From: Dehalococcoidia bacterium UBA1141 | Lineage (GTDB): Bacteria > Chloroflexota > Dehalococcoidia > Lucifugimonadales > UBA3495 | NCBI GenBank assembly: GCA_002311385.1 | Contig: DCAE01000013.1 | Location: forward strand, 1-14,071 | Direction: 5' to 3' | Length of the DNA stretch: 14,071 nucleotides | Program-made: the position numbers and the translations under genes | Shown here: positions 6,273 to 14,071 of the stretch, one piece after another | Layout: every line of letters starts with the position of its first letter | Numbering within the stretch: the stretch's first letter is position 1 | Notes under the pieces: generated by a model | Told to the model about the DNA's origin: nothing | Seen by the model: the letters and a program-made list of their open reading frames with translations, nothing else | Databases searched by the model: none

Positions 6273-9200
6273 GTGGTTAGATCATTACGCATAATTCATC
6301 TCCCCCAAACGGGAGATATACACATATCTATAGAACAAGACGGCGAACACAAATCCACTCCTCAGGTTGCTTTCACCGGGTTTTTAGACCCTCAGCTATC
6401 AACTGAGATGGAATGGTATTTCGGCCAGTACCTAGATGACCCATTTGGGCCATCAAAAGAACGTGCGCAGACTATGGAACAGGGCCTGAGAAACTTGGGC
6501 CGGCTGCTCTTCGAGGCGACGTTCGGCAGCAGCGATGAGGCCCGCAGCAGCTACGCGACAGCTTGTGAAGCCGGGCTAACCAACTACCAACTCGAAGTGA
6601 TTTCCGACGACTCTGCCTTTCTCGGATTGCCTTGGGAATTGCTCAATGAACCCGAAATCGGCTACTTGGCCAGCCGACTTTCTTCTCTAAGAAGATTAGC
6701 CGGAATAAGAGCAGCCGGCACAGACGGACTAGCTGCTTTCAGCCAACCTCTACCCACCGACCAGCTTAATCTCTTGATGGTGTCGCCACGCGCAGATGGA
6801 GAGTCAGCAAGAGCCAGCCTGGCAATCGAAACTCTCAAGGCGCTGGACGCCCTAAACATCCAAGTACAAGTGGATTTCCTACGCCCGGCTTCTTTGTCCG
6901 CCCTCTCGGAACGATTGACTGAAAGTCCCAACCATTACCACCTGGTGCACTTCGATGCCATAACGTCCTCGTCACCCGGCGAGATCGACTTGGACGACGG
7001 TGGGGGAACCTTCGTTTCTGTGTCGGCTGCACAGGTTGGAGAAGCCCTAACGCAGGGAGGCGTGCCGCTAGCTCTGCTCAACGCAGCCGATAACCATTCC
7101 AATCATAGCCAGGCATCGAATGATATTGCCATCGGGTTGGCGTCCTCAAGAGTTCCGGTTTCGGTCACGGTTCCATTTCCTCTGACGGGGCCTGCCAGAG
7201 AGCTTTTCTTGCAGAATTTTTACCAAGCTTTGGTCAAGGGTCAAGACGCAGGAATGGCCGTCGCCAGCGCCAGGTCTGCACTGATGGACAATCCTCACCG
7301 TCCCAGCCCGGCTGGCAAGCAAATCTTCTGGGATTGGATCGGACCTACCGTTTGGCAGTCCTATGCCTACACTCCGCCGATTATTACTGAGGAGCAACCG
7401 CCGTCGTTATCAGCGCCGGAAACGCAAACGCCGGAGCCCGAACCTCAGGTGGCACCCATCCCGCAAGGCGGGCCAAATGGGTTGATAGGGCGAAACGCAG
7501 AATTGCGGCAATTGGAAGACCTTTTCCAGCAAAGCCACATGGTGCTCCTTTGGGGCGACACCGGTGTGGGTAAGACGGAACTCACCCTGGGACTGGCCCG
7601 GTGGCTGGTGAATACCGGATCTCGTTCCGGTGGAGTGCTGTACTCGTCCATGGAAGTGGGCGCAGGGCTGGAGCGGGTGATTCACGAGGCAGGTACCGGC
7701 GTTGGCGGCCTTGAATTCGCCGATTTAACCAGCCAGCAACAACGGCGATGGTTGCTGGAGTACTTCCAACAACACCCGTCATTGCTCATCTTGGACGCCC
7801 TGGAAAATGCCGCCGGTTTTCCCCTCGAAAACTCTGGGCTGTTGGACGAAACCGAACTCTCCGAGCTTGACTCCTTCCTATCCGAGGTGGCTGAGGGAGG
7901 CCAGAGTTGGGTGCTTCTCGTCAGCCGCAGAAACTCCGAATCCTGGCTGACAGGGCCGTATCAGTCGTTTGAACTGACGAGTCTGGCTCACCGGGATGCC
8001 TTGGCATTGGGCAATGAACTGCTGGAAAAATCCGGCTTGTTTGGCTCTGAATCACCCGGCGCAAATCCGGAACGGCCTGCGGAGCAGCTATCGGAAAACC
8101 GCTTGGGGCAGGATTATTTGGCTCTGTTGGAATTGCTACAAGGGCATCCTTTAGCCCTTCAAATTGCCGTGCCCCTTCTTAAAGACGTTCCCGCCTCGGT
8201 GGTGGTGAATGAGATAACTAACAGGATCTCCGGCCAAGGCACCGGTACTGACGCCACCGGTACTGACCCCACCAGTACTGACTCCAATGAAACTCAAACG
8301 CAAACCCCAACGCCCTTGATACAAGAGGAGTCCCGTCCCTCATTTCTGACAGCGCTGATGGACTATTCCTTTAGCCGCATGTCCCGGCGCTCCCGCAACC
8401 ACCTGCCCTTTCTGTCGCTGTTCCGCCAAAGGGTATTGCTGGACATATTTACCCACATCACCGAAGAAAGAGCATATCGCACGGTTATGGGAGAAGAACT
8501 GGGATGGGGAGCCTCGCGCACCCTCCTGAGATCGGCCAGGGATGCTGGTTTCCTGGACACGGTAAACCCCAGTGTCTTCCAGATAAATTCCAGCTTTCCA
8601 TGGTTCTTTGGCAGCCGCTTATACCGCCAGTTGCCCCCATCCGGGGTAACTATATTGGAGCGGGAGTTTGTCCGGGTGTACGCCGATACCGCCGACTATT
8701 TCATGGAAACCCTCTACGAGAACCAAGAATCGGGAGTAACAGCGGTGCTGGCCGAGGAAGGGAACTTGACTCAGGCTCTGGGACTGGCATTGGAATCAAA
8801 GGAATGGGACAGCGCCCAGCTTTTGGTGCAACCCTTGGCCCAAGTCTACCGGATGCAAAAACGCTACCCCGAGTTGCGCCGTTTGCGTCGGCAGTTGCTG
8901 GAAAGTGTCGTTCCCTCGAGTGGAGGCGCTTCCGAGGCAGTGGAATTGGGTTCGATAGAGTTGTGGTTGTACCTATTGGGAACCGAGGCCAGCGAGTCTT
9001 CAGAGTTTGGAGACTTGGATCATGCGGACGACCTGAATAATCAGGTTTTGGAATACATGACCTCTACGGATGAGGGCGCCAGCGACCCCCGAACCGCCGC
9101 CACCTACCGCCAACTTGGCGAGGTGGCTCTGAAACGCTGGCGTTTGGCTGACGCCGAGGGCTATGCCTCGAAATCGCTGGAAATCATTGAGGACGGAGAA

Positions 9201-10061
9201 GACCGGGAGTCTGTGGCGGACAATTACTACCTGTTGGGACTAGCTAATCACCGCCAGCAGCGATACGCCGAAGCCAAGGACTGGTTCAGCAAAGCCCTAG
9301 ACATTCATCAGCGCTCCCAGGACCCGGAGGAGATGGTCAAGGTCTACCGCGCTTTGGGTTTAACTTCCCAATTCCAGATGGAGCACGACGAGGCCGAGAG
9401 TTGGTACCGGCGGGCCCAGTCCATTGTTGAAGAGAACCGAGATGAAGAAACTGCCATCCTGATTTTCCACGAATTGGGCACTGTTAGCCACGCCCGCTAC
9501 CAGTTTGAGGAAGCTGAGAGCCTGTACCGCCAAGCATTGACACTGAGCTACCGGTTGGGAAAGGATGCACAGATGGCAGTGGAGTTTCACCATTTGGGGT
9601 TGCTCGCCCAATCCAGGGGCTTCTTCTATGACGACGCAGAGGATTTCTATATCCAAGCGATGGAGAAATACGAGGCTTTGGGCGACGCCAGAAGCGCGGG
9701 CGACGAATGCCGCCAGTTGGGAGTATTGTTCCACGAACAAAAACGCTTGGACGAGGCAGAGCGCTGGTATCAGCAAGCAAATGCGCACTTTCAAACGTCG
9801 GGTGACACGCAACGTATCGCCCGAACCTATGGACAACTGGGTATGATTGCCGAGGAGCGGGAAGACATCAACGGGGCACTGGAATGGGTGGGGCAGACCT
9901 ACCGATTGGCCACGGAACACAACCTACCGGTGCTGGCCCAAGTGGAGTCCCATCTGGCCCGGCTAAAGTCCAAATTCGGTGAAGACAGCTTCAACGAATG
10001 GTGGCGGGGTTTCATGGGCAACGACCCTCCCAGCAACCTGGAGATTGAGGGCAACGAATAA
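6273..10061 (+). CDS. CHAT-like (catalytically degenerate) - NB-ARC-like STAND ATPase - TPR protein
   Basis: A 1262-residue soluble signalling protein. The start is GTG at 6273 with GAGGAG at 6262-6267. Order of domains: a CHAT N-terminal region (LPWELLNEPEIG near residues 119-130); a CHAT caspase-like domain to about residue 365; a Pro/Glu linker (about 373-402); and a STAND ATPase with Walker A GDTGVGKT (428-435), Walker B LLILD (504-508), an NB-ARC-like sensor VLLVSRR (547-553) and GHPLAL (624-629). A Thr/Asp linker follows (about 657-684), then a winged-helix-like stretch (about 690-790), a helical region, and about seven 40-residue TPRs (about 942-1225). The usual CHAT catalytic motifs HFxGHG and NAC read HFDAIT (226-231, Ile230 for His) and NAA (270-272, Ala272 for Cys), so protease activity is unlikely. 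TPRs probably sense a ligand or protein. The partner is unknown and no immune effector is adjacent. Confidence 0.88.
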   Translation: MVRSLRIIHLPQTGDIHISIEQDGEHKSTPQVAFTGFLDPQLSTEMEWYFGQYLDDPFGPSKERAQTMEQGLRNLGRLLFEATFGSSDEARSSYATACEAGLTNYQLEVISDDSAFLGLPWELLNEPEIGYLASRLSSLRRLAGIRAAGTDGLAAFSQPLPTDQLNLLMVSPRADGESARASLAIETLKALDALNIQVQVDFLRPASLSALSERLTESPNHYHLVHFDAITSSSPGEIDLDDGGGTFVSVSAAQVGEALTQGGVPLALLNAADNHSNHSQASNDIAIGLASSRVPVSVTVPFPLTGPARELFLQNFYQALVKGQDAGMAVASARSALMDNPHRPSPAGKQIFWDWIGPTVWQSYAYTPPIITEEQPPSLSAPETQTPEPEPQVAPIPQGGPNGLIGRNAELRQLEDLFQQSHMVLLWGDTGVGKTELTLGLARWLVNTGSRSGGVLYSSMEVGAGLERVIHEAGTGVGGLEFADLTSQQQRRWLLEYFQQHPSLLILDALENAAGFPLENSGLLDETELSELDSFLSEVAEGGQSWVLLVSRRNSESWLTGPYQSFELTSLAHRDALALGNELLEKSGLFGSESPGANPERPAEQLSENRLGQDYLALLELLQGHPLALQIAVPLLKDVPASVVVNEITNRISGQGTGTDATGTDPTSTDSNETQTQTPTPLIQEESRPSFLTALMDYSFSRMSRRSRNHLPFLSLFRQRVLLDIFTHITEERAYRTVMGEELGWGASRTLLRSARDAGFLDTVNPSVFQINSSFPWFFGSRLYRQLPPSGVTILEREFVRVYADTADYFMETLYENQESGVTAVLAEEGNLTQALGLALESKEWDSAQLLVQPLAQVYRMQKRYPELRRLRRQLLESVVPSSGGASEAVELGSIELWLYLLGTEASESSEFGDLDHADDLNNQVLEYMTSTDEGASDPRTAATYRQLGEVALKRWRLADAEGYASKSLEIIEDGEDRESVADNYYLLGLANHRQQRYAEAKDWFSKALDIHQRSQDPEEMVKVYRALGLTSQFQMEHDEAESWYRRAQSIVEENRDEETAILIFHELGTVSHARYQFEEAESLYRQALTLSYRLGKDAQMAVEFHHLGLLAQSRGFFYDDAEDFYIQAMEKYEALGDARSAGDECRQLGVLFHEQKRLDEAERWYQQANAHFQTSGDTQRIARTYGQLGMIAEEREDINGALEWVGQTYRLATEHNLPVLAQVESHLARLKSKFGEDSFNEWWRGFMGNDPPSNLEIEGNE
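8241..8285 (+). repeat. Three 15-bp tandem repeats inside the CHAT/STAND gene
   Basis: Units begin at 8241, 8256 and 8271, each of the form ACC(G/A)GTACTGAC(N)CC. They encode TGTDA, TGTDP and TSTDS, residues 657-671, in a low-complexity Thr/Asp linker after the ATPase. Because the unit is a multiple of three, gain or loss of copies would keep the frame. Confidence 0.85.
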
Positions 10062-10069
10062 GCCTCGGT

Positions 10070-10087
10070 CCGCCGGTGAACTGGCGG
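10070..10087 (+). terminator. GC-rich hairpin after the CHAT-like gene
   Basis: CCGCCGG and CTGGCGG can form a 7-bp stem (one G-U pair) closing a TGAA tetraloop, starting nine bases after the stop at 10061. There is no following T tract, so it is not a classical intrinsic terminator. It may protect the mRNA 3' end, assist termination or be part of the adjacent repeat element. Confidence 0.4.
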
Positions 10088-10097
10088 CCTACAGGCT
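10087..10097 (+). repeat. Right copy of GCCTACAGGCT element flanking the CHAT-like gene
   Basis: Exact direct copy of the 11-mer at 6063-6073, directly abutting the hairpin at 10070-10087. The two copies bracket the CHAT-like gene and little else. Confidence 0.4.
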
Positions 10098-10266
10098 GCC
10101 CGAAACTTGCGGCGCACTAGCTTCCAATGTACAGTGATACGGTTTCTTGAGATAGCTGAATCCTTGTTATTGTGCAATATTATCGATACCTTCCAGATTC
10201 AAGTCTCCCTGTAAATCAAACTGCCAATTGAACCGTTCAAAACAACCGTAAAAAGGAGTTAACAAC

Positions 10267-11109
10267 ATGCCTGTAGGAGTATCGGTTCCCCTGCCTGCTT
10301 ACACCGTGGACCCAGCAATCATGGCCAAGAAGGCGGAAGAATTGGGATTCGATTCTATTTGGTTCGCCGAGCACCCCATATTGCCGGTTCATAGCGAAAG
10401 CCCCTTTCCTGCCACCGGCGGAGAGATTCCCGAGACCTATCGGCATTTCAGCGACCCATTCATCGCATTGGCCCGCGCCTCAGCGGTGACCAGCAAGATA
10501 AAACTGTGCACTGGCATAACCCTGGTCCCAGAACGCAATCCTCTAATATTAGCCAAGACCATCTCCGCCTTGGACCTCTACAGCGGAGGCCGCTTCATCT
10601 TCGGCATCGGCGCTGGCTGGCACAAGGAAGAGACCACCATGATGGGTGGCGACTTCGAGCACCGATGGACTCAAACCAGAGAGTCCATCGAGGCGTTGCG
10701 GGAACTCTGGACCAAGGACCAAGCAGAGTATCACGGCCGCTACTACGACTTCCCACCTGTGTATTGCTACCCCAAACCCGTTCAAGACCCCATACCGGTG
10801 ATTCTGGGAGGCCATGCCAAGAACGTGCTCTCTCGCATTATTCGCTACGGTGACGGTTGGCTGCCCAACCGCGCCGACCCATCGGCGGTGGAAGAAGGCC
10901 GCAAAATCCTGGACACCCTGGCCGCCGAGCGCGGACGTGACCCATCTTCCATTTCGATCTCGGTTTACGGCCAAAAGCCCGACCGGGACCTCATCCAGTC
11001 CTTCATGAACGCTGGCGCTGACCGTGTTGTCGTCGGACCGGAGCATGTGGCCACCGATGCGGAAATGGTTGAGCAACTGGAACGAATCGCGGAGGCTGTA
11101 ATCCGTTAG
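10267..11109 (+). CDS. LLM class (luciferase-like) F420/flavin-dependent oxidoreductase
   Basis: A 280-residue single-domain TIM-barrel oxidoreductase of the bacterial luciferase-like superfamily. It is most like the short F420-dependent subgroup typified by Rv2161c-type proteins. Visible landmarks: a GFDSIWFAEHP strand with the cofactor-site region (27-37), a CTGITLVPERNP segment (81-92), LDLYSGGRFIFGIGAGW (102-118), the FPPVYCYPKPVQDPIPVILGG segment and RYGDGWLP. The start is ATG with AAGGAG at 10253-10258, eight bases upstream. Whether the cofactor is F420H2 or FMN, and which substrate it reduces or oxygenates, cannot be decided from sequence. An MmgE/PrpD gene follows 63 bases downstream in the same direction, suggesting a shared transcript and pathway. 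Confidence 0.92.
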   Translation: MPVGVSVPLPAYTVDPAIMAKKAEELGFDSIWFAEHPILPVHSESPFPATGGEIPETYRHFSDPFIALARASAVTSKIKLCTGITLVPERNPLILAKTISALDLYSGGRFIFGIGAGWHKEETTMMGGDFEHRWTQTRESIEALRELWTKDQAEYHGRYYDFPPVYCYPKPVQDPIPVILGGHAKNVLSRIIRYGDGWLPNRADPSAVEEGRKILDTLAAERGRDPSSISISVYGQKPDRDLIQSFMNAGADRVVVGPEHVATDAEMVEQLERIAEAVIR

Positions 11110-11172
11110 TGCCACCCAGAGGTTGGGCAATCTTTTGCCAGCCGAAGGGTAACCGCCCACGGAGAAGGAGCC

Positions 11173-12531
11173 ATGGACCAAACCACCGAGTTGCTTAGCA
11201 CGTACGCTTGTGACTTGCGTTTTGAAGACCTGAGCCCCCAAGTCGTCCACCAAGTCGAAAGAACCTTGGTGGACACTCTTGGTTGCGCGATAGGTGGTTT
11301 CTCCTCCGAGCCGGGCAAGATCGCCCGTACCTTGGCTTCCAACGTGAGCAGCGCTACTCCCTCCCGAATTCTAGGAACTAAAGAGAGCAGCGCACCGGAC
11401 ATGGCATCCTTCGCCAACTGCGTTATGTTGCGTTATTTGGACTGCAACGATTCTTACTTCTCCCCCGGTGGCGGACACCCCAGCGACATGATACCCGCAG
11501 CCCTGGCCATGGCTGGAGCAAGGGGCAGCGACGGGAAGACGGTGATTACCGCCATTGCCTTGGCCTATGAGGTGTTTTGCCGACTATCGGACCAAGTGGT
11601 CGCCAGTGATTTTGGCTGGGACCAAGGGATTTTCGGCGTAGTTGGCGCAACCTGCGCCGCCGGTAAAGTGATGGGATTGAACAAGAAACAGATGGGACAC
11701 GCCATCTCACTTTCCGTTGCGCCAAACCTTCCCCTGGGCGTAACTCGCACCGGCGAATTATCCATGTGGAAAGGATGCGCCACCGCCAGCGCCACCAGAG
11801 CAGGCGTGTTTTCCGCCCTTCTGGCCGAGCAGGGCATGACCGGTCCCGACGAGCCTTTTGAGGGCCGCCGAGGTCTGTGGGAACAAGCAACGTGCGGTCC
11901 GGTGACACTTGCCGCCTTTGGTGGAAGGGATGAGCCATTTCGCATCTTGGACACTATTTTTAAGTCTTACCCTTCCCAGATACATACCCAAGGACCCATC
12001 GGTCTTTCCTTAGAACTGAGCCCACAAGTATCCGCTGGCGACATAGACTCAATCATGATTCGGGCCTACAAGGGCGCTGTCAGCACTCCCGCTACTGAGC
12101 CGGAAAAATGGGATCCCAAAACCAGAGAAACCGCAGACCATAGCATCCCCTACCTAGTGGCGGCCGCCCTGCAAGACGGGGAGATTTCGCCAACAACCTT
12201 CACTACTCAAAGAATCCAAGACCCAGCCTTGCGCACGATCATCAACAAGATGACCATCCAAGAAGATACGGACTTTACTGAAAAGTACCCCAACGAGTAC
12301 AACTGCCGGATTGAAATCACCAGCAAAACCGGCCAACTACTAACCGCTCACACGTCATTTCCGAAGGGCAACCGGTTCAACCCATTAAGCGATTCCGAGG
12401 TTGAAGCCAAGTTTCGTGGCCTTGCCTCCACGGAGTTGGGTCAAAGCAGTTATGACCGAACATTGGAGTTGGCTTGGTCATTGGACACCTTGCCCAACCT
12501 AGATGCTTTATTGGACTCCCTGGTAGTCTAG
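11173..12531 (+). CDS. MmgE/PrpD family protein (2-methylcitrate dehydratase-like)
   Basis: A 452-residue protein of the MmgE/PrpD family, full family length. Members include 2-methylcitrate dehydratase of the propionate pathway and cis-aconitate decarboxylase, but many paralogues act on unknown carboxylic acids. Family features: LVDTLGCAIGGF (32-43), the RYLDCNDSY region (87-95) followed by the conserved GHPSD (101-105), and the AxALAYEVFCRLSD helix (about 127-140). The start is ATG with GGAGAAGGAG directly upstream. It follows the LLM oxidoreductase by 63 bases and is probably in the same operon. No PrpB or PrpC partner is visible, so true 2-methylcitrate dehydratase activity should not be assumed. 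The aldolase operon nearby belongs to the family of acyl-CoA/keto acid lyases and might act in a related route. Confidence 0.92.
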   Translation: MDQTTELLSTYACDLRFEDLSPQVVHQVERTLVDTLGCAIGGFSSEPGKIARTLASNVSSATPSRILGTKESSAPDMASFANCVMLRYLDCNDSYFSPGGGHPSDMIPAALAMAGARGSDGKTVITAIALAYEVFCRLSDQVVASDFGWDQGIFGVVGATCAAGKVMGLNKKQMGHAISLSVAPNLPLGVTRTGELSMWKGCATASATRAGVFSALLAEQGMTGPDEPFEGRRGLWEQATCGPVTLAAFGGRDEPFRILDTIFKSYPSQIHTQGPIGLSLELSPQVSAGDIDSIMIRAYKGAVSTPATEPEKWDPKTRETADHSIPYLVAAALQDGEISPTTFTTQRIQDPALRTIINKMTIQEDTDFTEKYPNEYNCRIEITSKTGQLLTAHTSFPKGNRFNPLSDSEVEAKFRGLASTELGQSSYDRTLELAWSLDTLPNLDALLDSLVV

Positions 12532-12614
12532 AAATATGTCGCCAATCCAGCTAGAGAATGTCCTCGTATATATCAGTGAGAGCACCCGCCACACCGGCTG
12601 CGAGGTGCCCTGAA

Positions 12615-13184
12615 ATGGTGGACTACCAAGAGATCGAAGACCGCCAAATCATCGGCTTGATTGCGTCATTGGACAAAGACGCACTGGAAGAGCTCTATAC
12701 CAGGTACTCGACGTCAGTCTACTCGCTGGCCATGTACATGCTGAGAAACGAAGCCTTGGCTCAAGAGATATTCCTAAATATTTGGCTCAAAGCCAGCAGT
12801 TTTAACGCCGACCGGGGTCAGCCGCGCTCTTGGATTATGAGCGTTGCTCACCACAAAGTGGTTGACCTGATTCGTTCGCGGCGCCGGTCCACCATCATGA
12901 CCGACCCTGCCGACTACGAAACACTGGACCTGCTGCCTTCGGGGCAAATCTCCACCGAGGAAGAAGTTAGCCGTAACCTGGAACGGGAAAGAATCATGAA
13001 GGCGATGGAGATTCTTCCAACAGCCCAGAAAGAAGTGATCATGATGGCTTACTTCGAAGGTTATTCCCAATCGGCCATGGCGGATAAACTGGGTCAACCT
13101 TTGGGGACAATAAAGACTAGAGTACGACTTGCAATGCAGAAATTACGCACCGTATTGGAACGAGATGACAACGAACAACTCTGA
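12615..13184 (+). CDS. ECF (SigK-like) RNA polymerase sigma factor
   Basis: An extracytoplasmic-function sigma factor, 189 residues from the chosen ATG at 12615, which has GAGG nine bases upstream. An alternative in-frame ATG at 12558 would add 19 non-family residues and has no good binding site. Sigma region 2 spans about residues 22-90 (LYTRYSTSVYSLAMYMLRN, then WLKASSFNADRGQPRSWIMSVAHHKVVDLIRSRRR). Region 4 spans about 123-180 with helix-turn-helix GYSQSAMADKLGQPLGTIKTR. It resembles the SigK/ECF19 group, which is paired with RskA-type anti-sigma factors, and such a gene overlaps its end. Compared with the usual AEEVTQEVFLKVW in region 2.2, this protein reads AQEIFLNIW, four residues shorter. 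Regulation is probably through the neighbouring membrane anti-sigma factor. Confidence 0.92.
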   Translation: MVDYQEIEDRQIIGLIASLDKDALEELYTRYSTSVYSLAMYMLRNEALAQEIFLNIWLKASSFNADRGQPRSWIMSVAHHKVVDLIRSRRRSTIMTDPADYETLDLLPSGQISTEEEVSRNLERERIMKAMEILPTAQKEVIMMAYFEGYSQSAMADKLGQPLGTIKTRVRLAMQKLRTVLERDDNEQL

Positions 13185-14071
13185 AAACGAACATTGGGCC
13201 GGCGCTCACCCTCTTGAGCTATTAGAGGCCTACGCCCTAGACGCCTTGGAACCGGAAGAGTCCTTTCAAGTGGAGGCTCATCTTAACTGGTGCGGCCCGT
13301 GTAGCAGGGAAGCAGCCCGGTTGCAAGAGAGCGTGGCACGATTGGAACTGATGGCGCAGCGGACACAACCGCCAACGGAACTCCAAGCCAGGTTGATGCA
13401 TTCTTTGGATACCGGCTCAGAGGACAGTCAAGAATTCTCTTTCTCTCCTCCGGTGGCCGCAAGCAATGGCTCGAATTCCCTATTTTGGAAACCGGCCGTC
13501 CGCTTCCTGATGCCGGTGGCAGCCATGATTATGGTGGGGCTCTTCAGCGCCGCAATGGTCCACAACGTCCGTTTGTCGGACCGCACCGATGGCTTGGAGC
13601 AACAGAACTCCACCCTTGCGGCCCAGGTTGGATTGTCAATCACCGAAAATCAGCTGGAAAAGCAGTTGATGGAAGATAAGCTTAACCAATTGCAACTCAC
13701 CAGTTATTGGCTGGCGAATCCCGCCAACCATCCGTTGGCATTAAAAACGTCCCAATCAGCCGCAGGCTCCAAGGGCGTGCTGCTGTCGGCCAAAGACGGT
13801 TCTGGCGCCATAATCATGGTAACCAATATGAAGACGCATACCCCCGGTTCCACCTACCAGGTGTATCTGATGCGGCAAGGCAATCGGGTCTGGGTAGCAG
13901 AAGTAAAGGTTGACGACCAGGGTTGGGGCAGCAAAGCATATTGGCCGGAAGAATCACTATACCGCTTCGATAAGATTGAATTGGTCTCCCAAACTGTCCA
14001 AGGAGCGGCTGCTTCATCCGCCGACATGGTGATGGAGGCCAATATCCCCGGCGCCCTGCCTTCTCAGATGC
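13165..14071 (+). CDS. RskA-type membrane anti-sigma factor with zinc motif (C-terminus cut by window edge)
   Basis: Open frame of 302 residues from ATG at 13165 to the right edge, overlapping the sigma gene by 20 bases, which suggests translational coupling. The cytoplasmic N-terminal domain has LELLEAYALDALEPEE followed by a complete HxxxCxxC zinc anti-sigma motif (His39, Cys43, Cys46). One transmembrane segment is predicted at about 114-133. A Gln/Leu-rich coiled-coil-like stretch (about 140-175) leads into an extracytoplasmic RskA-like domain with TYQVYLMRQGNRVWVAEVKVDDQGWG. By analogy with the family it holds the ECF sigma factor at the membrane and releases it upon a signal, often by regulated proteolysis. 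The signal is unknown. Confidence 0.88.
   Translation, partial: MTTNNSENEHWAGAHPLELLEAYALDALEPEESFQVEAHLNWCGPCSREAARLQESVARLELMAQRTQPPTELQARLMHSLDTGSEDSQEFSFSPPVAASNGSNSLFWKPAVRFLMPVAAMIMVGLFSAAMVHNVRLSDRTDGLEQQNSTLAAQVGLSITENQLEKQLMEDKLNQLQLTSYWLANPANHPLALKTSQSAAGSKGVLLSAKDGSGAIIMVTNMKTHTPGSTYQVYLMRQGNRVWVAEVKVDDQGWGSKAYWPEESLYRFDKIELVSQTVQGAAASSADMVMEANIPGALPSQM

Noticed and set aside
9360..9920. 186-codon minus-strand frame
   Set aside because: Antisense to the TPR region of the CHAT-like protein, whose repeats are clear on the plus strand.
6273..10061. CHAT-like protein as part of a gasdermin or CRISPR-linked caspase defence system
   Set aside because: No gasdermin-like gene, CRISPR array or Cas gene is in the window, and the CHAT catalytic residues are missing.
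10549..11253. 234-codon minus-strand frame
   Set aside because: Antisense to the LLM oxidoreductase, which has all family motifs and a strong ribosome binding site.

Overview
The window looks like a piece of a free-living bacterial chromosome. It is moderately GC-rich in its genes, with one clearly AT-rich spacer (about 1.5-2.0 kb). The gene set is a TRAP transporter binding lipoprotein, a tandem set of CitE-like HpcH/HpaI aldolases, an F420/flavin LLM-type oxidoreductase, an MmgE/PrpD protein, a large CHAT-like/STAND/TPR protein and a SigK/RskA-type sigma/anti-sigma pair. This mix is reminiscent of Chloroflexota, especially the SAR202/Dehalococcoidia type rich in paralogous catabolic enzymes. 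That placement is an inference from gene content; no rRNA or marker gene is present.

Left part (1-2879): a TRAP-type substrate-binding lipoprotein on the minus strand runs off the left edge. It is divided by a ~600 bp AT-rich regulatory spacer from a divergently transcribed LysR-type regulator. The spacer holds two good sigma70-like promoters: minus strand TTGACT-N17-TATAAT for the transporter gene and plus strand TTGACT-N16-TATAAC for the regulator. It also has several palindromes and a four-unit 12-bp tandem repeat at the predicted start of the transporter transcript. The layout suggests that the LysR protein controls itself and the transporter.

Middle left (2925-6272): three HpcH/HpaI (CitE-like) aldolase paralogues lie head to tail on the minus strand and are probably one operon. 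A TTGTCA-N17-TACAAT promoter about 260 bp upstream may drive it. The first gene of the operon has lost several residues that its two siblings keep.

Middle right (6273-10061): a 1262-residue protein is divergent from the aldolase operon. It has a CHAT (caspase-like) domain in which both catalytic positions are replaced, then an NB-ARC-like STAND ATPase, then about seven TPRs. This apparent pseudo-protease signalling protein is the most unusual gene in the window.

Right part (10267-14071): an LLM-class oxidoreductase and an MmgE/PrpD protein are probably co-transcribed. They are followed by an ECF sigma factor with a four-residue shortening in region 2.2. An overlapping membrane anti-sigma factor with an intact HxxxCxxC zinc motif runs off the right edge. 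The transporter, aldolases, LLM oxidoreductase and MmgE/PrpD protein together suggest uptake and breakdown of organic or CoA-linked acids, but the substrate cannot be read from the sequence.
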